The notes: a model not told the origin generated them from the sequence alone. A DNA stretch of 64,000 bases from an uncultured Rhizobiaceae bacterium (GCA_951813045.1 CATOTF010000002.1:434001-498000), one strand, 5' to 3'; counted from the stretch's first letter, positions 37,076 through 47,472 are shown. Program-made: numbers and translations.

Positions 37076-37972
37076 ATGAACGCAATGGATTGGCAGCACA
37101 TGCCTTATTTTCTGGCTGTAGCCCGCACAGGCAGTTTGCGCGGAGCCGGTGAGCAGCTGAGCGCAATGCATGGCACTGTCAATCGACACATCTGTGCACT
37201 GGAAACGGCCTATGGGGTCCAATTGTTCAGAAGATCCCAAAGTGGCCTTGAGCTTACAAATGCTGGCCGGTCGTTAATTCCCCTAGCGGAAGATGCAGAA
37301 AAGCTATTTTTGGGTGCGCGCCGACGGCTTCAGGGCCTTGACCGGGAAGAGGCGGGTGCAGTTCGGTTTTCGCTCACAGGCACAATGGCTTATGAGATCG
37401 TGGCGCCAATCCTGACACGTTTCTTTGATGAATGCCCTGAGATTGATCTGCAGATCAGCGTTAGCGACCATTTTGAGGACATCAATCGTTTGGAGACCGA
37501 CGTTTCCCTGCGTTTTGCCCATGAGGTTAAGGAAGATGTCGTCGCCAAGAAACTCTACCCACTGGCTTTGGCCCCCCATGCGAGTCGCACCTATCTGGAG
37601 CGCCATTTGCCCAACGCCGGCCCCGGCGGCGAAGGCCTTCACTGGATAGGCTGGGATGAAATCGACCGGTGCCCGAACTGGTTGGAGCAAACACCGTTTC
37701 CAAAAGCAGAGGTACGTCATGCAACAACCGATCACGTGATGCAGCTCGGCCTGCTTCGTCACGGATTTGGCATAGTCAACACGTCCGTCTATTTCGAAAC
37801 GATTTATCCGGAGGTGGTCCGGGTCCCCGGAACAGAGATTGCCCTGGACAGATCGCTATGGCTGTTGCTCCACAGCGATATTCGAAGAACGACCCGCGTA
37901 CGACGTTTTGTTGATTTCATGGCCGACAACTTGAGAGCCATCAAACCGCTTTTACAAGGTGATTTGGTTTGA
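37076..37972 (+). CDS. LysR-family transcriptional regulator
   Basis: About 298 residues from the ATG at 37076 (a TTG at 37058 is possible). The N-terminal winged helix reads FLAVARTGSLRGAGEQLSAM with HICALETAYGVQLFRR following, and the effector domain starts near residue 95. The regulator is divergent from the DUF4345-DUF427-SDR-MBL operon and most likely controls it. The effector is unknown. Confidence 0.9.
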   Translation: MNAMDWQHMPYFLAVARTGSLRGAGEQLSAMHGTVNRHICALETAYGVQLFRRSQSGLELTNAGRSLIPLAEDAEKLFLGARRRLQGLDREEAGAVRFSLTGTMAYEIVAPILTRFFDECPEIDLQISVSDHFEDINRLETDVSLRFAHEVKEDVVAKKLYPLALAPHASRTYLERHLPNAGPGGEGLHWIGWDEIDRCPNWLEQTPFPKAEVRHATTDHVMQLGLLRHGFGIVNTSVYFETIYPEVVRVPGTEIALDRSLWLLLHSDIRRTTRVRRFVDFMADNLRAIKPLLQGDLV

Positions 37973-38035
37973 AGATAAATCAGATCCCTTTGTGACGAGC
38001 GCATCGAACCGCATAATTGTGAATTGATGGGCGTT

Positions 38036-39940
38036 CTAGCTGCGGCCAAACAGCCGCTCGATGTCTTTCAACTTCAGCTCAATATAAGTCGGTCTGCCAT
38101 GGTTACATTGCCCGGAATTGGGTGTTGATTCCATATCGCGCAGCAATTGGTTCATTTCCTGTGGCAACAGCCGACGGCCCGCGCGTACCGAACCATGGCA
38201 CGCCATGGTTGCCGCCACGTGATCAATTTTTTCTGCAACAAGCGATGCCGAACCCCATTCAGCTATTTCATCCACCAGCTCTTGCAACAATTTTTGGCAG
38301 TTCACCTCTCCAAGAAGCGCCGGCGTTTCGCGCACGGCAATTGTGCCTGTACCAAAGCTCTCAAGAGTCAGCCCCAGCTGTTTGAAACTGTCCGCATGAT
38401 CGAGAAGACGATTAGCGTCTTCTTCAGCCATATCGACAATTTCGGGGATGAGCAGCATTTGCCCCGCCACACCATTGGCGGCAATTTGGGCTTTCATCCG
38501 CTCGTAGACCAGCCGCTCATGGGCGGCATGTTGGTCGACGATGACGAGACCATTATCGGTTTGCGCGACAATGTAATTCTCATGGAGCTGCGCACGGGCC
38601 GCACCAAGGGGAAGCGCTAAACATTCCGAAGATTCTTCTTCAACCGGGCGTATGTCTGCCGATGGTACGGATATGGGGTCGAACGCCGCTTGCTGTTGTT
38701 CTGCAAACCCCGGTTTCTCTGGTGCATCTGCCTGGGGCCGATTGGGCGATAGTCCCCAATCGTAATTCTGGTTTTGGGCCTTGTGGGGAGAATGAGGGGC
38801 GGGATAAGGAATCGCTCCACGGTTTGAATCTGCAGTCTGGCTTGCGGCCCGCGCAGCATAATTGGCCTGTTCGCCAACCCCACCGGGCTTGAATGACGAA
38901 AGCATATCGCGTGCCCCTTCGCTGGATGCCCGGTGTCCGGCGTCGGATATTGCCTCGCGAAGAGCGCCGACGATCAAACCTCTCACGAGACCGGCATCCC
39001 GAAACCGGACTTCTGCTTTCGCCGGATGGACGTTGACATCAACCAGAGCAGGATCAATCGTGATGAACAGGGCCATAACCGGGTGACTGAAACGCGACAG
39101 GAAATCCATGTAAGCACCACGGATGGCTCCCGTTAATTGTTTGTCCCTCACCGAACGTCCATTAACGTAGATGAACTGATGCAAACTATTGCCCCGATTG
39201 AATGTCGGCAAGCTGGCATAACCGTTTAGCAGCACGCCTTCGCGTTCCGCGTCTACTTCAAGGGCGTTTTCAGTAAATTCTGCACCCAGAACCTGCGAAC
39301 AGCGACGTAGCAACGCATCGTCACCGCTCACAGCTGGATAATCTACAGACTGCCTGTCGCTGCCGGAAAGTGTAAAATGCACGTCCGGTCGCCCCAGAAC
39401 CGCGCGTTTTACGATATCGGTAATCGCATTGGCTTCGGCACGGTCTGTCTTTAAAAATTTCAACCGGGCAGGGGTGGCGAAAAACAGGTCCGCAACTTCC
39501 ACGACGGTTCCGTCGTTCAAAGCCGCCGGCCTGATCGGGGTGTTGCGCCCGCCATCAACGTGGATTTCCCAACCGGAATCGCTGTTAACTTGTCTCGATG
39601 TGATGGACAGGCGAGCCACCGACCCGATGGACGGAAGTGCTTCACCGCGAAACCCAAGCGTATTGATGTCCCCAAGATCATCCGTCAATTTTGAGGTGCA
39701 ATGGCGTTCTACGCATAATTCCAAATCTTCGCGGCCCATGCCCCTGCCGTTGTCGGAAACGCGAATCAGGTTTTTGCCGCCTCCCGCTGTGACAATTTCA
39801 ATCCGTGTGGCACCGGCATCCAGGGCGTTGTCAAGCAATTCACGCACAACACTGGCCGGGCGTTCGATGACCTCGCCCGCCGCAATCTGATTGACGATGT
39901 TATCGGCAAGCCGGTGAACCTGCGCTGGCGGGACCTGCAT
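38036..39940 (-). CDS. mutL: DNA mismatch repair protein MutL
   Basis: A protein of about 634 residues from the Met at 39940 ([15 protein letters not shown]). The GHKL ATPase N-terminus shows [26 protein letters not shown] and [13 protein letters not shown] Pro- and Gln-rich linker covers about residues 345-430. The C-terminal dimerisation domain holds [12 protein letters not shown], which matches the endonuclease motif DQHA(X)2E(X)4E, so this MutL should nick DNA, as is usual where MutH is absent. Confidence 0.96.
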   Translation of the reverse strand: MQVPPAQVHRLADNIVNQIAAGEVIERPASVVRELLDNALDAGATRIEIVTAGGGKNLIRVSDNGRGMGREDLELCVERHCTSKLTDDLGDINTLGFRGEALPSIGSVARLSITSRQVNSDSGWEIHVDGGRNTPIRPAALNDGTVVEVADLFFATPARLKFLKTDRAEANAITDIVKRAVLGRPDVHFTLSGSDRQSVDYPAVSGDDALLRRCSQVLGAEFTENALEVDAEREGVLLNGYASLPTFNRGNSLHQFIYVNGRSVRDKQLTGAIRGAYMDFLSRFSHPVMALFITIDPALVDVNVHPAKAEVRFRDAGLVRGLIVGALREAISDAGHRASSEGARDMLSSFKPGGVGEQANYAARAASQTADSNRGAIPYPAPHSPHKAQNQNYDWGLSPNRPQADAPEKPGFAEQQQAAFDPISVPSADIRPVEEESSECLALPLGAARAQLHENYIVAQTDNGLVIVDQHAAHERLVYERMKAQIAANGVAGQMLLIPEIVDMAEEDANRLLDHADSFKQLGLTLESFGTGTIAVRETPALLGEVNCQKLLQELVDEIAEWGSASLVAEKIDHVAATMACHGSVRAGRRLLPQEMNQLLRDMESTPNSGQCNHGRPTYIELKLKDIERLFGRS

Positions 39941-40038
39941 TGAGGTATCCTGGTTGATAATATATGGAATCACTCTTGATTGATCACCAACAATGCCCTG
40001 AAACTGCTGCGTGATAAAGAACCTTACCGATTACCGCT

Positions 40039-41097
40039 GTGAAACCTTCACACATTAGCCGGGCTGATTTGGGCGATCTTGCTTTTGTTGGGCATGGCTT
40101 GTCCCGGCCTGAATGCGCAGTTGCCCATTCGTCAGGACTGATATTTACGCCGGATTGGACCGATGACGGTGGGATTTCCGTGATTTATCCAAATGGAGAC
40201 GTGAAACGGCATCTGGCGAAAAACTGGTCGGATATTGCACGCAAATTCGAACTTGATGAACCATTAAGGCCAAATGGTATCTGTCTGTTGGAAGAGGGCA
40301 GTTTCTTGCTTGCCCATCTAGGCTCAGAGCGGGGTGGCGTGTTTCATTTAACTCCCGATGGAGTGGTCTCACCCCATCTTTGTGAAATCGATGGAGATCC
40401 GTTGCCGCCGACCAATTTCGTTACGGTAGATGCGGAAAACAGAACCTGGGTGACGGTATCCACTCGGCGCCTCCCACGGGCATTGGCCTATCGCAGTGAC
40501 GTCGCAGATGGTTTTATCGCGGTGATTGTGGATGGTGCAGCCAACATTGTAGCCGATAATCTGGGTTATACGAATGAATGCGTGCCCCACCCGGACGGCA
40601 AACGATTGTTCGTCAATGAAACGTTTGCCCGCCGTCTGACGAGCTTTGATATTGGTCCAAATGGTAGTCTTACAAATCGCAAGACGGTAGCAGAGTTAGG
40701 AGAGGGCACTTTTCCCGACGGATTGGCTTTTGACCAGCGGGGTGACGCTTGGCTCACGTCGATTGTCTCGAATAGAGTGCTGCGTGTCACAGACGCAGGT
40801 GATGTTGAGGCCTTTCTTGAAGATGTTGATGCGCAACATTTGGAAACGGTGGAGCAGGCCTGGAAAACTCATACAATGGGGCGCCCCCATCTCGATAAGT
40901 CAGCCGGCCATTTGTTGAAGAATATCTCCAACCTGGCCTTTTGTGGCGATGAATTGGATCATGGCGTGCTGGGCTGTTTGCTCGGTGGACAGTTGGCAAC
41001 GATGAAAATGCCGGTACGGGGGCACCGGCCTCACCACTGGACATTCGACATAGAACCGCTCACACAAGCGCTAATGCAAATGCCGAAAATCAAGTGA
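40039..41097 (+). CDS. SMP-30/gluconolactonase-family beta-propeller protein
   Basis: A 352-residue protein starting at GTG 40039. Repeated propeller blades are seen, for example LRPNGICLLEEGSFLLAHLG, LGYTNECVPHPDGKRLFVNE and GTFPDGLAFDQRGDAWLT, with acidic metal-binding positions typical of SMP-30/LRE lactonases. It begins an operon with a decarboxylating dehydrogenase and a Gfo/Idh oxidoreductase, so it may hydrolyse a sugar-acid lactone; the substrate is inferred only. Confidence 0.83.
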   Translation: MKPSHISRADLGDLAFVGHGLSRPECAVAHSSGLIFTPDWTDDGGISVIYPNGDVKRHLAKNWSDIARKFELDEPLRPNGICLLEEGSFLLAHLGSERGGVFHLTPDGVVSPHLCEIDGDPLPPTNFVTVDAENRTWVTVSTRRLPRALAYRSDVADGFIAVIVDGAANIVADNLGYTNECVPHPDGKRLFVNETFARRLTSFDIGPNGSLTNRKTVAELGEGTFPDGLAFDQRGDAWLTSIVSNRVLRVTDAGDVEAFLEDVDAQHLETVEQAWKTHTMGRPHLDKSAGHLLKNISNLAFCGDELDHGVLGCLLGGQLATMKMPVRGHRPHHWTFDIEPLTQALMQMPKIK

Positions 41098-41104
41098 GTA
41101 ATTT

Positions 41105-42196
41105 ATGGCGCAGCCTCTCGTTTTAGCAATCCTGCCCGGAGATGGGATTGGTGAAGAAATCACCAGTCCCTGCGTTGAACTGGTCCAACAGGCGTTAGCG
41201 CAGGTCGGCGAACCCAAAGCGGTGGAAAACTGGCTTGAAGCCGGTGCGGGTACATACACAAAACAGGGCAATGCACTGCCGGTTGAAACCATTGCCGGGT
41301 GCCGTTCCGCTGACGCAATATTACTCGCGGCCATGGGCGACCCGGCGGTGCGTTATCCCGATGGGACCGAGATTATTCCCCAGATTGAGCTGCGATTCGA
41401 GCTGGAACTTTATGCAGGTGTGCGACCAGTACGCTCTGTACCAGGTGTCAAAGGTCCGCTGGCTGATCCGCGTGGTGAACAACTCGATTTTGTCCTTATC
41501 AGAGAATCCACCGAAGGTCTTTTCGCGTCGGTTGGCAAAGGATCGCGGGATGACGATCAGGCGAGTGATACGCAGGTGGTCACCCGTAAAGGTACAAAAA
41601 GAGTTTGTGATTTTGCCTTCAAATTGGCCCAGCAGCGTAAGAAAGATGGCTATGTTGGTGAAGTCACCAGCGTGGATAAGGCCAATGTTTTCAAATCCAT
41701 GGCTTTCTGGCGTGATATGTTTGATGAAGTATCTCAGGGGTATCCCGACATTTCTAAACGCTACGGCTATGTGGATGCGGTGGCGATGGAAATGGTCCGC
41801 CGCCCGTGGATTTATGACGTGATGGTCACGGAAAATATGTATGGTGATATACTCTCCGACCTCGGGGCCGGATTGGTCGGTGGCCTTGGCATGGCCCCAT
41901 CCGCCGACATCGGCGATGACCATGCTGTGTTCCAGCCTTGCCATGGCTCAGCGCCTGATATTGCGGGTACGGGTAAAGCCAACCCAACTGCCATGTTCCT
42001 TTCGGGCGCCATGATGCTGGAGTGGTTGGCAATTGAAAAAGACCACGCGCCATACGCAGAGGCTGCGAAAGTGCTGCGCCTCGCGGTTGATGATGCGTTT
42101 CGCGACGGCAAATTGGTGTCCACAGAACGGGGCGGCGACGCGGGTGTGGCGGAGATTTCAACGGCGGTAAGAACCTGCCTGACCGCTCTGGAATGA
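41105..42196 (+). CDS. Isocitrate/isopropylmalate dehydrogenase-family enzyme
   Basis: A 363-residue NAD(P)-dependent decarboxylating dehydrogenase. Motifs include LPGDGIGEEI near the start, the substrate arginine region ELYAGVRPVR, FVLIRESTEGLF, and the metal-binding VTENMYGDILSDLGAGLVGG. FQPCHGSAPDIAGTGKANPT completes the family signature. Context (lactonase and oxidoreductase neighbours, no leuCD) suggests a tartrate- or sugar-acid-type substrate rather than leucine synthesis. Confidence 0.88.
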   Translation: MAQPLVLAILPGDGIGEEITSPCVELVQQALAQVGEPKAVENWLEAGAGTYTKQGNALPVETIAGCRSADAILLAAMGDPAVRYPDGTEIIPQIELRFELELYAGVRPVRSVPGVKGPLADPRGEQLDFVLIRESTEGLFASVGKGSRDDDQASDTQVVTRKGTKRVCDFAFKLAQQRKKDGYVGEVTSVDKANVFKSMAFWRDMFDEVSQGYPDISKRYGYVDAVAMEMVRRPWIYDVMVTENMYGDILSDLGAGLVGGLGMAPSADIGDDHAVFQPCHGSAPDIAGTGKANPTAMFLSGAMMLEWLAIEKDHAPYAEAAKVLRLAVDDAFRDGKLVSTERGGDAGVAEISTAVRTCLTALE

Positions 42197-43227
42197 CAGG
42201 CAGTATCAAACTCGCTGCGGTGGGAACCGGCTATTTCAGCCAGTTCCATTTCGATGCTTGGACGCGTTGTGGCGAAGTTGAGTTTGTTGGCGTGGCGGAC
42301 CTCAATCTGGAAAATGCAGAGCGCATAATCACCCGATATGGCGGTGCCGCATTTAACGATGTCGCAATCATGCTGGATGCGACAAAGCCCGACTTGCTGG
42401 ATATTATTACACCACCAGCGACCCATTTACCGATCATTAAAATGGCCGCAAAACGGGGCATTAATGTTATCTGTCAAAAGCCCTTTTGCGGCGATCTGGC
42501 CAATGCTCAACGGGCAGTTGAGATAGGCAAGAAGTCAGGAATAGACATTACCGTTCACGAAAATTTCCGGTTTCAACCGTGGTATTCGGCAATTAGACGG
42601 GAGTTGGATTCCGGACGATTGGGCCATATTTTTCGAGCCACGTTTCGATTGCGACCCGGCGACGGGCAAGGGCCATCAGCCTACCTCGACCGTCAACCCT
42701 ATTTTCAAAAAATGGAACGGTTTTTGATTCACGAGACAGCCGTCCATTTCATCGATGTGTTCCGATATCTGTTCGGTGATCTGGAATCGGTTTGGGCGGA
42801 TCTGGAGAGATTAAATCCAGTGATCTTGGGTGAAGATAGCTGTGTTATCATCTTGAAATTTAAGGATGGTCCCAGGGCAGTGCTCGATGGCAATCGCCTC
42901 AGCGATCATGCTGCTGAAAACCACCGCCGCACCATGGGAGAACTTTTGATCGAGGGAGAAAAAGGGGTTCTTTCCCTCAATGGTGATGCCGAGCTATCGT
43001 TTCGACCTCATAATTCAAGTGATATTAGGCCGATTCAGTTTGAGTGGGACGACATCGGTTTTGGTGGTGATTGCGTTTATCACTTTACCCGCCATGTGGT
43101 TGATCATTATTCGAGGGGGTCGCCCATTATGAATTCTGCAACCGAATATCTGGCGAACCTTCGGGCGGAAGAGGCTGTTTACGAGTCAGCAACAGACGGT
43201 TCTATGAAACAGTTAGTTTCTATTTGA
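42193..43227 (+). CDS. Gfo/Idh/MocA-family oxidoreductase
   Basis: A 344-residue NAD(P)-dependent oxidoreductase. The Rossmann motif is AAVGTGYFSQFH near residues 9-20, and CQKPFCGDLANAQ carries the conserved EKP-like lysine. The C-terminal alpha/beta domain has the usual open sheet. It overlaps the previous gene by four bases (ATGA). The substrate is probably a sugar or cyclitol. Confidence 0.88.
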   Translation: MTGSIKLAAVGTGYFSQFHFDAWTRCGEVEFVGVADLNLENAERIITRYGGAAFNDVAIMLDATKPDLLDIITPPATHLPIIKMAAKRGINVICQKPFCGDLANAQRAVEIGKKSGIDITVHENFRFQPWYSAIRRELDSGRLGHIFRATFRLRPGDGQGPSAYLDRQPYFQKMERFLIHETAVHFIDVFRYLFGDLESVWADLERLNPVILGEDSCVIILKFKDGPRAVLDGNRLSDHAAENHRRTMGELLIEGEKGVLSLNGDAELSFRPHNSSDIRPIQFEWDDIGFGGDCVYHFTRHVVDHYSRGSPIMNSATEYLANLRAEEAVYESATDGSMKQLVSI

Positions 43228-44479
43228 ACGAGAGGCTTTCAGTCCGTGCTGCCCAGATGAATATTGCGCTAATGGCCGTAAGTACCGTCATGATGATTGC
43301 CCAATTCAGGATACTGGCTCCCGCGACCACGACGGTCACGGCGATAAATATAGACCCTGAAAGGCTGGTGACAGTGCCGTAGAAGGCTGATGCAATTCCG
43401 GCGATTTTGGGGTGGGGGTCCAGGCAAAGGGTGGCAGTGTTGGCGATTACCACGAGAAATGACGTGTTGAAGCAGAACATCAATGCGGTAAATGACCATT
43501 CGTTGATGAGGTCGAGCCAACTCAGCAAAGCCACTCCTCCGCTGGCCAATAGGAGAATAAGGCTGGCAGTGCGTAACATTGTTAATATACCAAGCCGTGG
43601 AAGCAACGCCCTGTTGGCTATTTGGCCAACCACAATCCCAATACCACAAAATGCAAAGAGCAATGCAAACCAGATACCATCAACATCGAAGGCCTGCGCA
43701 TAGATGCGTGGAGCATGAGCGATGAACGTGAAGAGCGCGCAATAAGCAGCTGTTCCGCAAAACAGGAAATAGTTGGATTGTCTGTTTCGAAGAATAGATG
43801 TCACCGAGCGCAAAAGGTTTCGCGGCGACAGCGCTCCCGGATCGAGTGCCAGGTTGGTTTCGCGAAACCGCACCATATTGAACAGGAGCATTAGGAAGGC
43901 GCGTATTCCCAAGAGAACAAATAGTTCGCGCCAGCCGCTCACTTCAACAATACCATAGCCGATGAGCGGTGCGCATATTGGCCCGAACGCGAAGATCGCC
44001 ATTGACAGCGCCATGGCCCGCGCCAGTGCCGTTCCCTGATGGGTGTCGCGCAGGATGGCGCGGGCGATTACCGGTGCCGCACCGGCGCCCAATCCCTGCA
44101 GGCCGCGCCCTGCCAGCACCGTTTCAATATCTGGCGCAAATGTCGCTAGAGCCGATCCGGCGATATAGATACCCATACCGAATGCCAGTACTGGTTTACG
44201 GCCAAACCTGTCGGACGCTGGCCCGAAAATGAATTGTCCAAAGCCAAAAAACAATCCGAACAGGGCGATCGTCAGTTGAACCTTATTCAGCGACGTCGAC
44301 AGGTTTTCGCTCATCTGTGTAAAGGCAGGTAGAATAATATCAGTCGAAAAACCGGATAAACCCATCAGGAAACCGCAGAACACAACAAGCTCAGTGATAT
44401 TCGGGCCGTCGCGAATTGGTGCTGTATCAGCAGTTGACGCGCTTCGACCTTCGCTCGTGGTTATTTCGGTGTTTAACAA
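43220..44479 (-). CDS. MFS multidrug exporter, Bcr/CflA type
   Basis: A 419-residue inner-membrane transporter with twelve hydrophobic segments. Signature parts are FSTDIILPAFTQM in helix 1, FGPASDRFGRKPVL between helices 2 and 3 and GRGLQGLGAGAAPVIARAI in helix 4-5, all typical of the Bcr/CflA drug exporters. It converges with the oxidoreductase operon and overlaps its end by eight bases, so it is not part of it. Confidence 0.9.
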   Translation of the reverse strand: MLNTEITTSEGRSASTADTAPIRDGPNITELVVFCGFLMGLSGFSTDIILPAFTQMSENLSTSLNKVQLTIALFGLFFGFGQFIFGPASDRFGRKPVLAFGMGIYIAGSALATFAPDIETVLAGRGLQGLGAGAAPVIARAILRDTHQGTALARAMALSMAIFAFGPICAPLIGYGIVEVSGWRELFVLLGIRAFLMLLFNMVRFRETNLALDPGALSPRNLLRSVTSILRNRQSNYFLFCGTAAYCALFTFIAHAPRIYAQAFDVDGIWFALLFAFCGIGIVVGQIANRALLPRLGILTMLRTASLILLLASGGVALLSWLDLINEWSFTALMFCFNTSFLVVIANTATLCLDPHPKIAGIASAFYGTVTSLSGSIFIAVTVVVAGASILNWAIIMTVLTAISAIFIWAARTESLSFK

Positions 44480-44664
44480 GAGGCTGGCCGGACTAAATCT
44501 GAATGATTTGTTTTGTCACGCCTGCGACCATTAGAACAGTCCAATAATTACAACATTCCGGTAGATTTAGTGAATATGATGTTGTGAATTTCGGATAGGA
44601 TTTGCTATCTTGTTTCGGGGTTCATTATTGGTCTTAAGCATGGTGCTGAGTTAAGGTTTAGTCG

Positions 44665-45219
44665 ATGACGATGAACACCGATCCGACATTGGAAAGCCTT
44701 TTAGCGGCCACCGCCTCGGGGGATCGGGCGGCATTCAAACTCCTTTACGAACGCTCGTCTGCGAAACTGTTTGGCGTTGTCTTGCGTATCTTACGTAACC
44801 AACAAAAAGCTGAAGATGTTTTACAGGATGTCTACATCAAGATCTGGCAAAAATCTGCAAGTTACGACGCTGCGCAAGGTAAGCCGATCACTTGGATGGC
44901 GACAATTGCCCGCACCAGGGCCATTGATATCATTCGTGCGGCCAGACCGGAGCAAACAGTTGATGAACCGGGTGATGAAGAAGAGATATTCCGGCTTGGT
45001 GGTCAGTCTGTCGACGAAGTTGATGTTACAGATCTGGAGGCACTTCGGTTTTGTCTCGGAGAAATGAAGGAAGATGATCGGAACTACGTATTATTAGCCT
45101 ATTATGAAGGATACTCTCGCCAGGAACTTGCAAGGCGGTTCCGTTCGCCGGTTGGAACGATAAAAACGAGGCTTCGGCGCGGGTTGGTCGCGCTGCGGGC
45201 ATGTCTGGAAAAAGAATGA
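44665..45219 (+). CDS. ECF RNA polymerase sigma factor
   Basis: A 184-residue sigma-70-family protein of the ECF group. Region 2 (RNQQKAEDVLQDVYIKIWQK) and region 4 (LLAYYEGYSRQELARRFRSP then VGTIKTRLRRGLVALR) are clear. The next gene overlaps it by four bases and encodes its probable anti-sigma factor. The fasciclin gene beyond that is the likely target. Confidence 0.93.
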   Translation: MTMNTDPTLESLLAATASGDRAAFKLLYERSSAKLFGVVLRILRNQQKAEDVLQDVYIKIWQKSASYDAAQGKPITWMATIARTRAIDIIRAARPEQTVDEPGDEEEIFRLGGQSVDEVDVTDLEALRFCLGEMKEDDRNYVLLAYYEGYSRQELARRFRSPVGTIKTRLRRGLVALRACLEKE

Positions 45220-46040
45220 GCAGGAAGATGCCAGGACAGGACAAAGAATTGGATGCTGCTGAATTCGTCATTGGTACGCTTACCAAGGCGGAACGGGCTG
45301 CGTTCGAGGCTTTCTTGCAAAAAGACGTTAAAACCCGCGAGGATGTTGCGTTTTGGGAACGAACTTTTGGTGCCTTGAACGCCTCCGTTTCTCCCAAAGC
45401 TCCGCCTGACGAGCTCTGGGCCCGCATAGAGCGCACCCTTGCAAATGAAGACCCTTCATATGCAGCGTCCAGTTCGGGGACCAGTGCCTCCGGTGTAGCC
45501 CTGTCGACCGCGAAACTTCAACAGGGTGGCAATACTTTCGCAAACGATAATACAAGCAATGCGTTGCGCCGCAGCCGCGGACGTTGGCGTATGTTTGCCA
45601 TCGCTGCCAGTGTCTCGGCCATTGCATTGGGCAGTATTCTGTATAACCCGCAATTGCTGTCCGGTGTTGGACAGTTCCAGGGCATTGGCCCCATTGCTGG
45701 AAATCGCACCGCCAAGGAATATATCGCGGTGGTCAATGCCAATGGGGACCAGCCCTCATTGGTTATCAATATAAATGCTGAGACAGGCGATGTCACGGTG
45801 CGTAGCGTTGGGGTAAAACGCCCGGACGGTAAAAGTTTGGAGCTTTGGTATATCCCAGATGGTAAAAAAGCCGTCTCCGTTGGTCTTGTCGGCGAAGGTG
45901 GAATAGACCTGAAAGATATCACGGCTGCGGACGGTGATTTGCTAGCGATTACACTTGAGCCTTCAGGCGGGTCTCCAACTGGCGTAGCAACCGGCCCGAT
46001 AATATACACCGGTAATCTGATAGAAAACGTCAGTGAATAA
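45216..46040 (+). CDS. Anti-sigma factor (RskA-like)
   Basis: About 274 residues from the ATG at 45216, which overlaps the sigma stop (ATGA); a Met five codons upstream is possible. The cytoplasmic N-terminus (LDAAEFVIGTLTKAERAAFE) is the sigma-binding part. One membrane helix (FAIAASVSAIALGSILYNP) lies near residue 130, and an extracytoplasmic domain with the RskA pattern (NAETGDVTVRSVGVKRPDGK, ELWYIPDG) follows. It should hold the sigma factor at the membrane. Confidence 0.88.
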   Translation: MSRKMPGQDKELDAAEFVIGTLTKAERAAFEAFLQKDVKTREDVAFWERTFGALNASVSPKAPPDELWARIERTLANEDPSYAASSSGTSASGVALSTAKLQQGGNTFANDNTSNALRRSRGRWRMFAIAASVSAIALGSILYNPQLLSGVGQFQGIGPIAGNRTAKEYIAVVNANGDQPSLVININAETGDVTVRSVGVKRPDGKSLELWYIPDGKKAVSVGLVGEGGIDLKDITAADGDLLAITLEPSGGSPTGVATGPIIYTGNLIENVSE

Positions 46041-46127
46041 ACGCAGTTTCGTTGAAAAAAGATTATAATCAGGCTTTTGCACGCATCGGAAGATATGCGC
46101 TGATCAGATCATTATACGGGCAAAAAA

Positions 46128-46197
46128 GAGTCGCGTTGTGCGGCTTTGGGGGTGACAACGCGACTCCCACTTTCCCTCTGGCGCCCCTAGGGAAAGT
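46128..46197. terminator. Two tandem hairpins between convergent genes
   Basis: A perfect 12-bp stem (GAGTCGCGTTGT with ACAACGCGACTC, 46128-46166) is followed by a perfect 9-bp stem (ACTTTCCCT with AGGGAAAGT, 46169-46197). They lie between the anti-sigma gene and the convergent fasciclin gene, so they probably act as a bidirectional terminator. An A run precedes the first stem, favouring the minus direction. Confidence 0.7.
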
Positions 46198-46205
46198 TAA
46201 CTTGA

Positions 46206-46609
46206 TTATTTTGGAACGAGTACGTTATCGATGACGTGAATGACGCCGTTTGACTGATTTACATCAACCTGCGTTACTCGGGCTACACCACCAGACTCGT
46301 CAAAAATGTAAACACCTTTTGAATCAAGCCGTGCAGTAATCACATCACCGCTCACAGTTGAGATATTAACGTAGCCGTTGCCCTTTTTGATCATGCCAAC
46401 GAGGGTTTCAGCGCTGACATTTCCGGCCACTACATGGGCGGTCAGTACTTTTTGTAAAGTTGCTTTATTCTCCGGTTTGAGCAGAGTTTCCACAGTACCT
46501 GCAGGTAGCGCGGCAAAGCCGCTGTCGACTGGCGCAAATACAGTAAATGGCCCGTCACCTGAAAGCGTTTCGACAAGACCAGCCGCTTTAACAGCAGCAA
46601 CGAGTGTTT
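46206..46609 (-). pseudogene. Fasciclin (FAS1) domain protein, C-terminal fragment
   Basis: The frame encodes the body of a FAS1 domain: AAVKAAGLVETLSGDGPFTV, FAPVDSGFAALPAGTVETLL, KPENKATLQKVLTAHVV and the end VIHVIDNVLVPK. An IS21-family element cuts it at 46609/46610. The N-terminus with its signal peptide lies beyond the IS. Joining the fragments through the shared GTGTTT gives a continuous secreted FAS1 protein. An internal Met (METLLKPEN) opens the shorter frame listed in the track, but that product would lack export and half of the domain. Confidence 0.88.
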
Positions 46610-46695
46610 TGTCAATCCCAGCCTAAAATGGGTCTTGATCCCGGAGTAAAATTGGCCAGATTTTGGGACGTTTGTGTTTTTGATCTGGTTTAGTG

Positions 46696-47472
46696 TCAGT
46701 TGATTTGAACAGATTTTTGTTTTCGGCTCTGGTGCAACCTGTAGCTTTCACCATTCATCTCCAGGATGTGGACGTGGTGTGTCAGCCGGTCGAGTATTGC
46801 GCCCGTTAGGCGTTCTGATCCGAAGACCTCTGTCCATTCGTCGAATGGTAGATTGGATGTGATGATGATGGAACCGCGTTCATACCGTTGGCTGATTACT
46901 TCGAACAGCAACTCCGCCCCGGTTTTGGAGAGAGGGACGAAGCCCAGTTCGTCAATGATCAGCAGGTCTTGAGCTGCCAGTTGTTTTTGATGCCGTTGCA
47001 AGCGACGTTCATCAACGGCCTCGATCATCTCATGAACCAGTGCAGCAGCCGTGGTGAAGCGGACTTTCATCCCCTTTTGGCAGGCAGCCAGTCCAAGGCC
47101 GAGGGCAACATGGGTTTTGCCGGTTCCACTTGGTCCTAACGCGATGATGTTTTGGCGTTTCGCAGCGTACTCGCAACGGGCCAGTTCCATCACGAGCACC
47201 TTGTTCACTGACGGGATCGTTTTGAAGTCAAAGCTGTCGAGGCTCTTGGTTGCCGGGAACTTCGCAGCTTTGATGCGTCGCTCCACCATTCGGCGCTCAC
47301 GTTCAATCAGCTCCAACTCACATAACCGCAGGAGATATTGGACATGATCCTTATTCTCAGCGGCACATTGTTGGGCCTGTTTGGTATATTCACTCTGGAA
47401 GGTTGGCAGCCGAAGTTTGGTCAGATGATGTTTGAGTAGAACTTGCGGTGTATCGGTAACAGTGTCGTTCAT
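46696..47472 (-). CDS. istB: IS21-family helper ATPase IstB
   Basis: A 258-residue AAA+ ATPase that assists the IstA transposase. The Walker A motif reads ALGPSGTGKTHVALGLGLA, Walker B DLLIIDELGF, and sensor 1 IIITSNLPFDEW. It overlaps istA by four bases (ATGA). Frame intact. Confidence 0.95.
   Translation of the reverse strand: MNDTVTDTPQVLLKHHLTKLRLPTFQSEYTKQAQQCAAENKDHVQYLLRLCELELIERERRMVERRIKAAKFPATKSLDSFDFKTIPSVNKVLVMELARCEYAAKRQNIIALGPSGTGKTHVALGLGLAACQKGMKVRFTTAAALVHEMIEAVDERRLQRHQKQLAAQDLLIIDELGFVPLSKTGAELLFEVISQRYERGSIIITSNLPFDEWTEVFGSERLTGAILDRLTHHVHILEMNGESYRLHQSRKQKSVQIN

Noticed and set aside
46378-46626. 82-codon plus-strand ORF over the fasciclin fragment
   Set aside because: Antisense shadow of the FAS1 coding sequence, running into the IS end.
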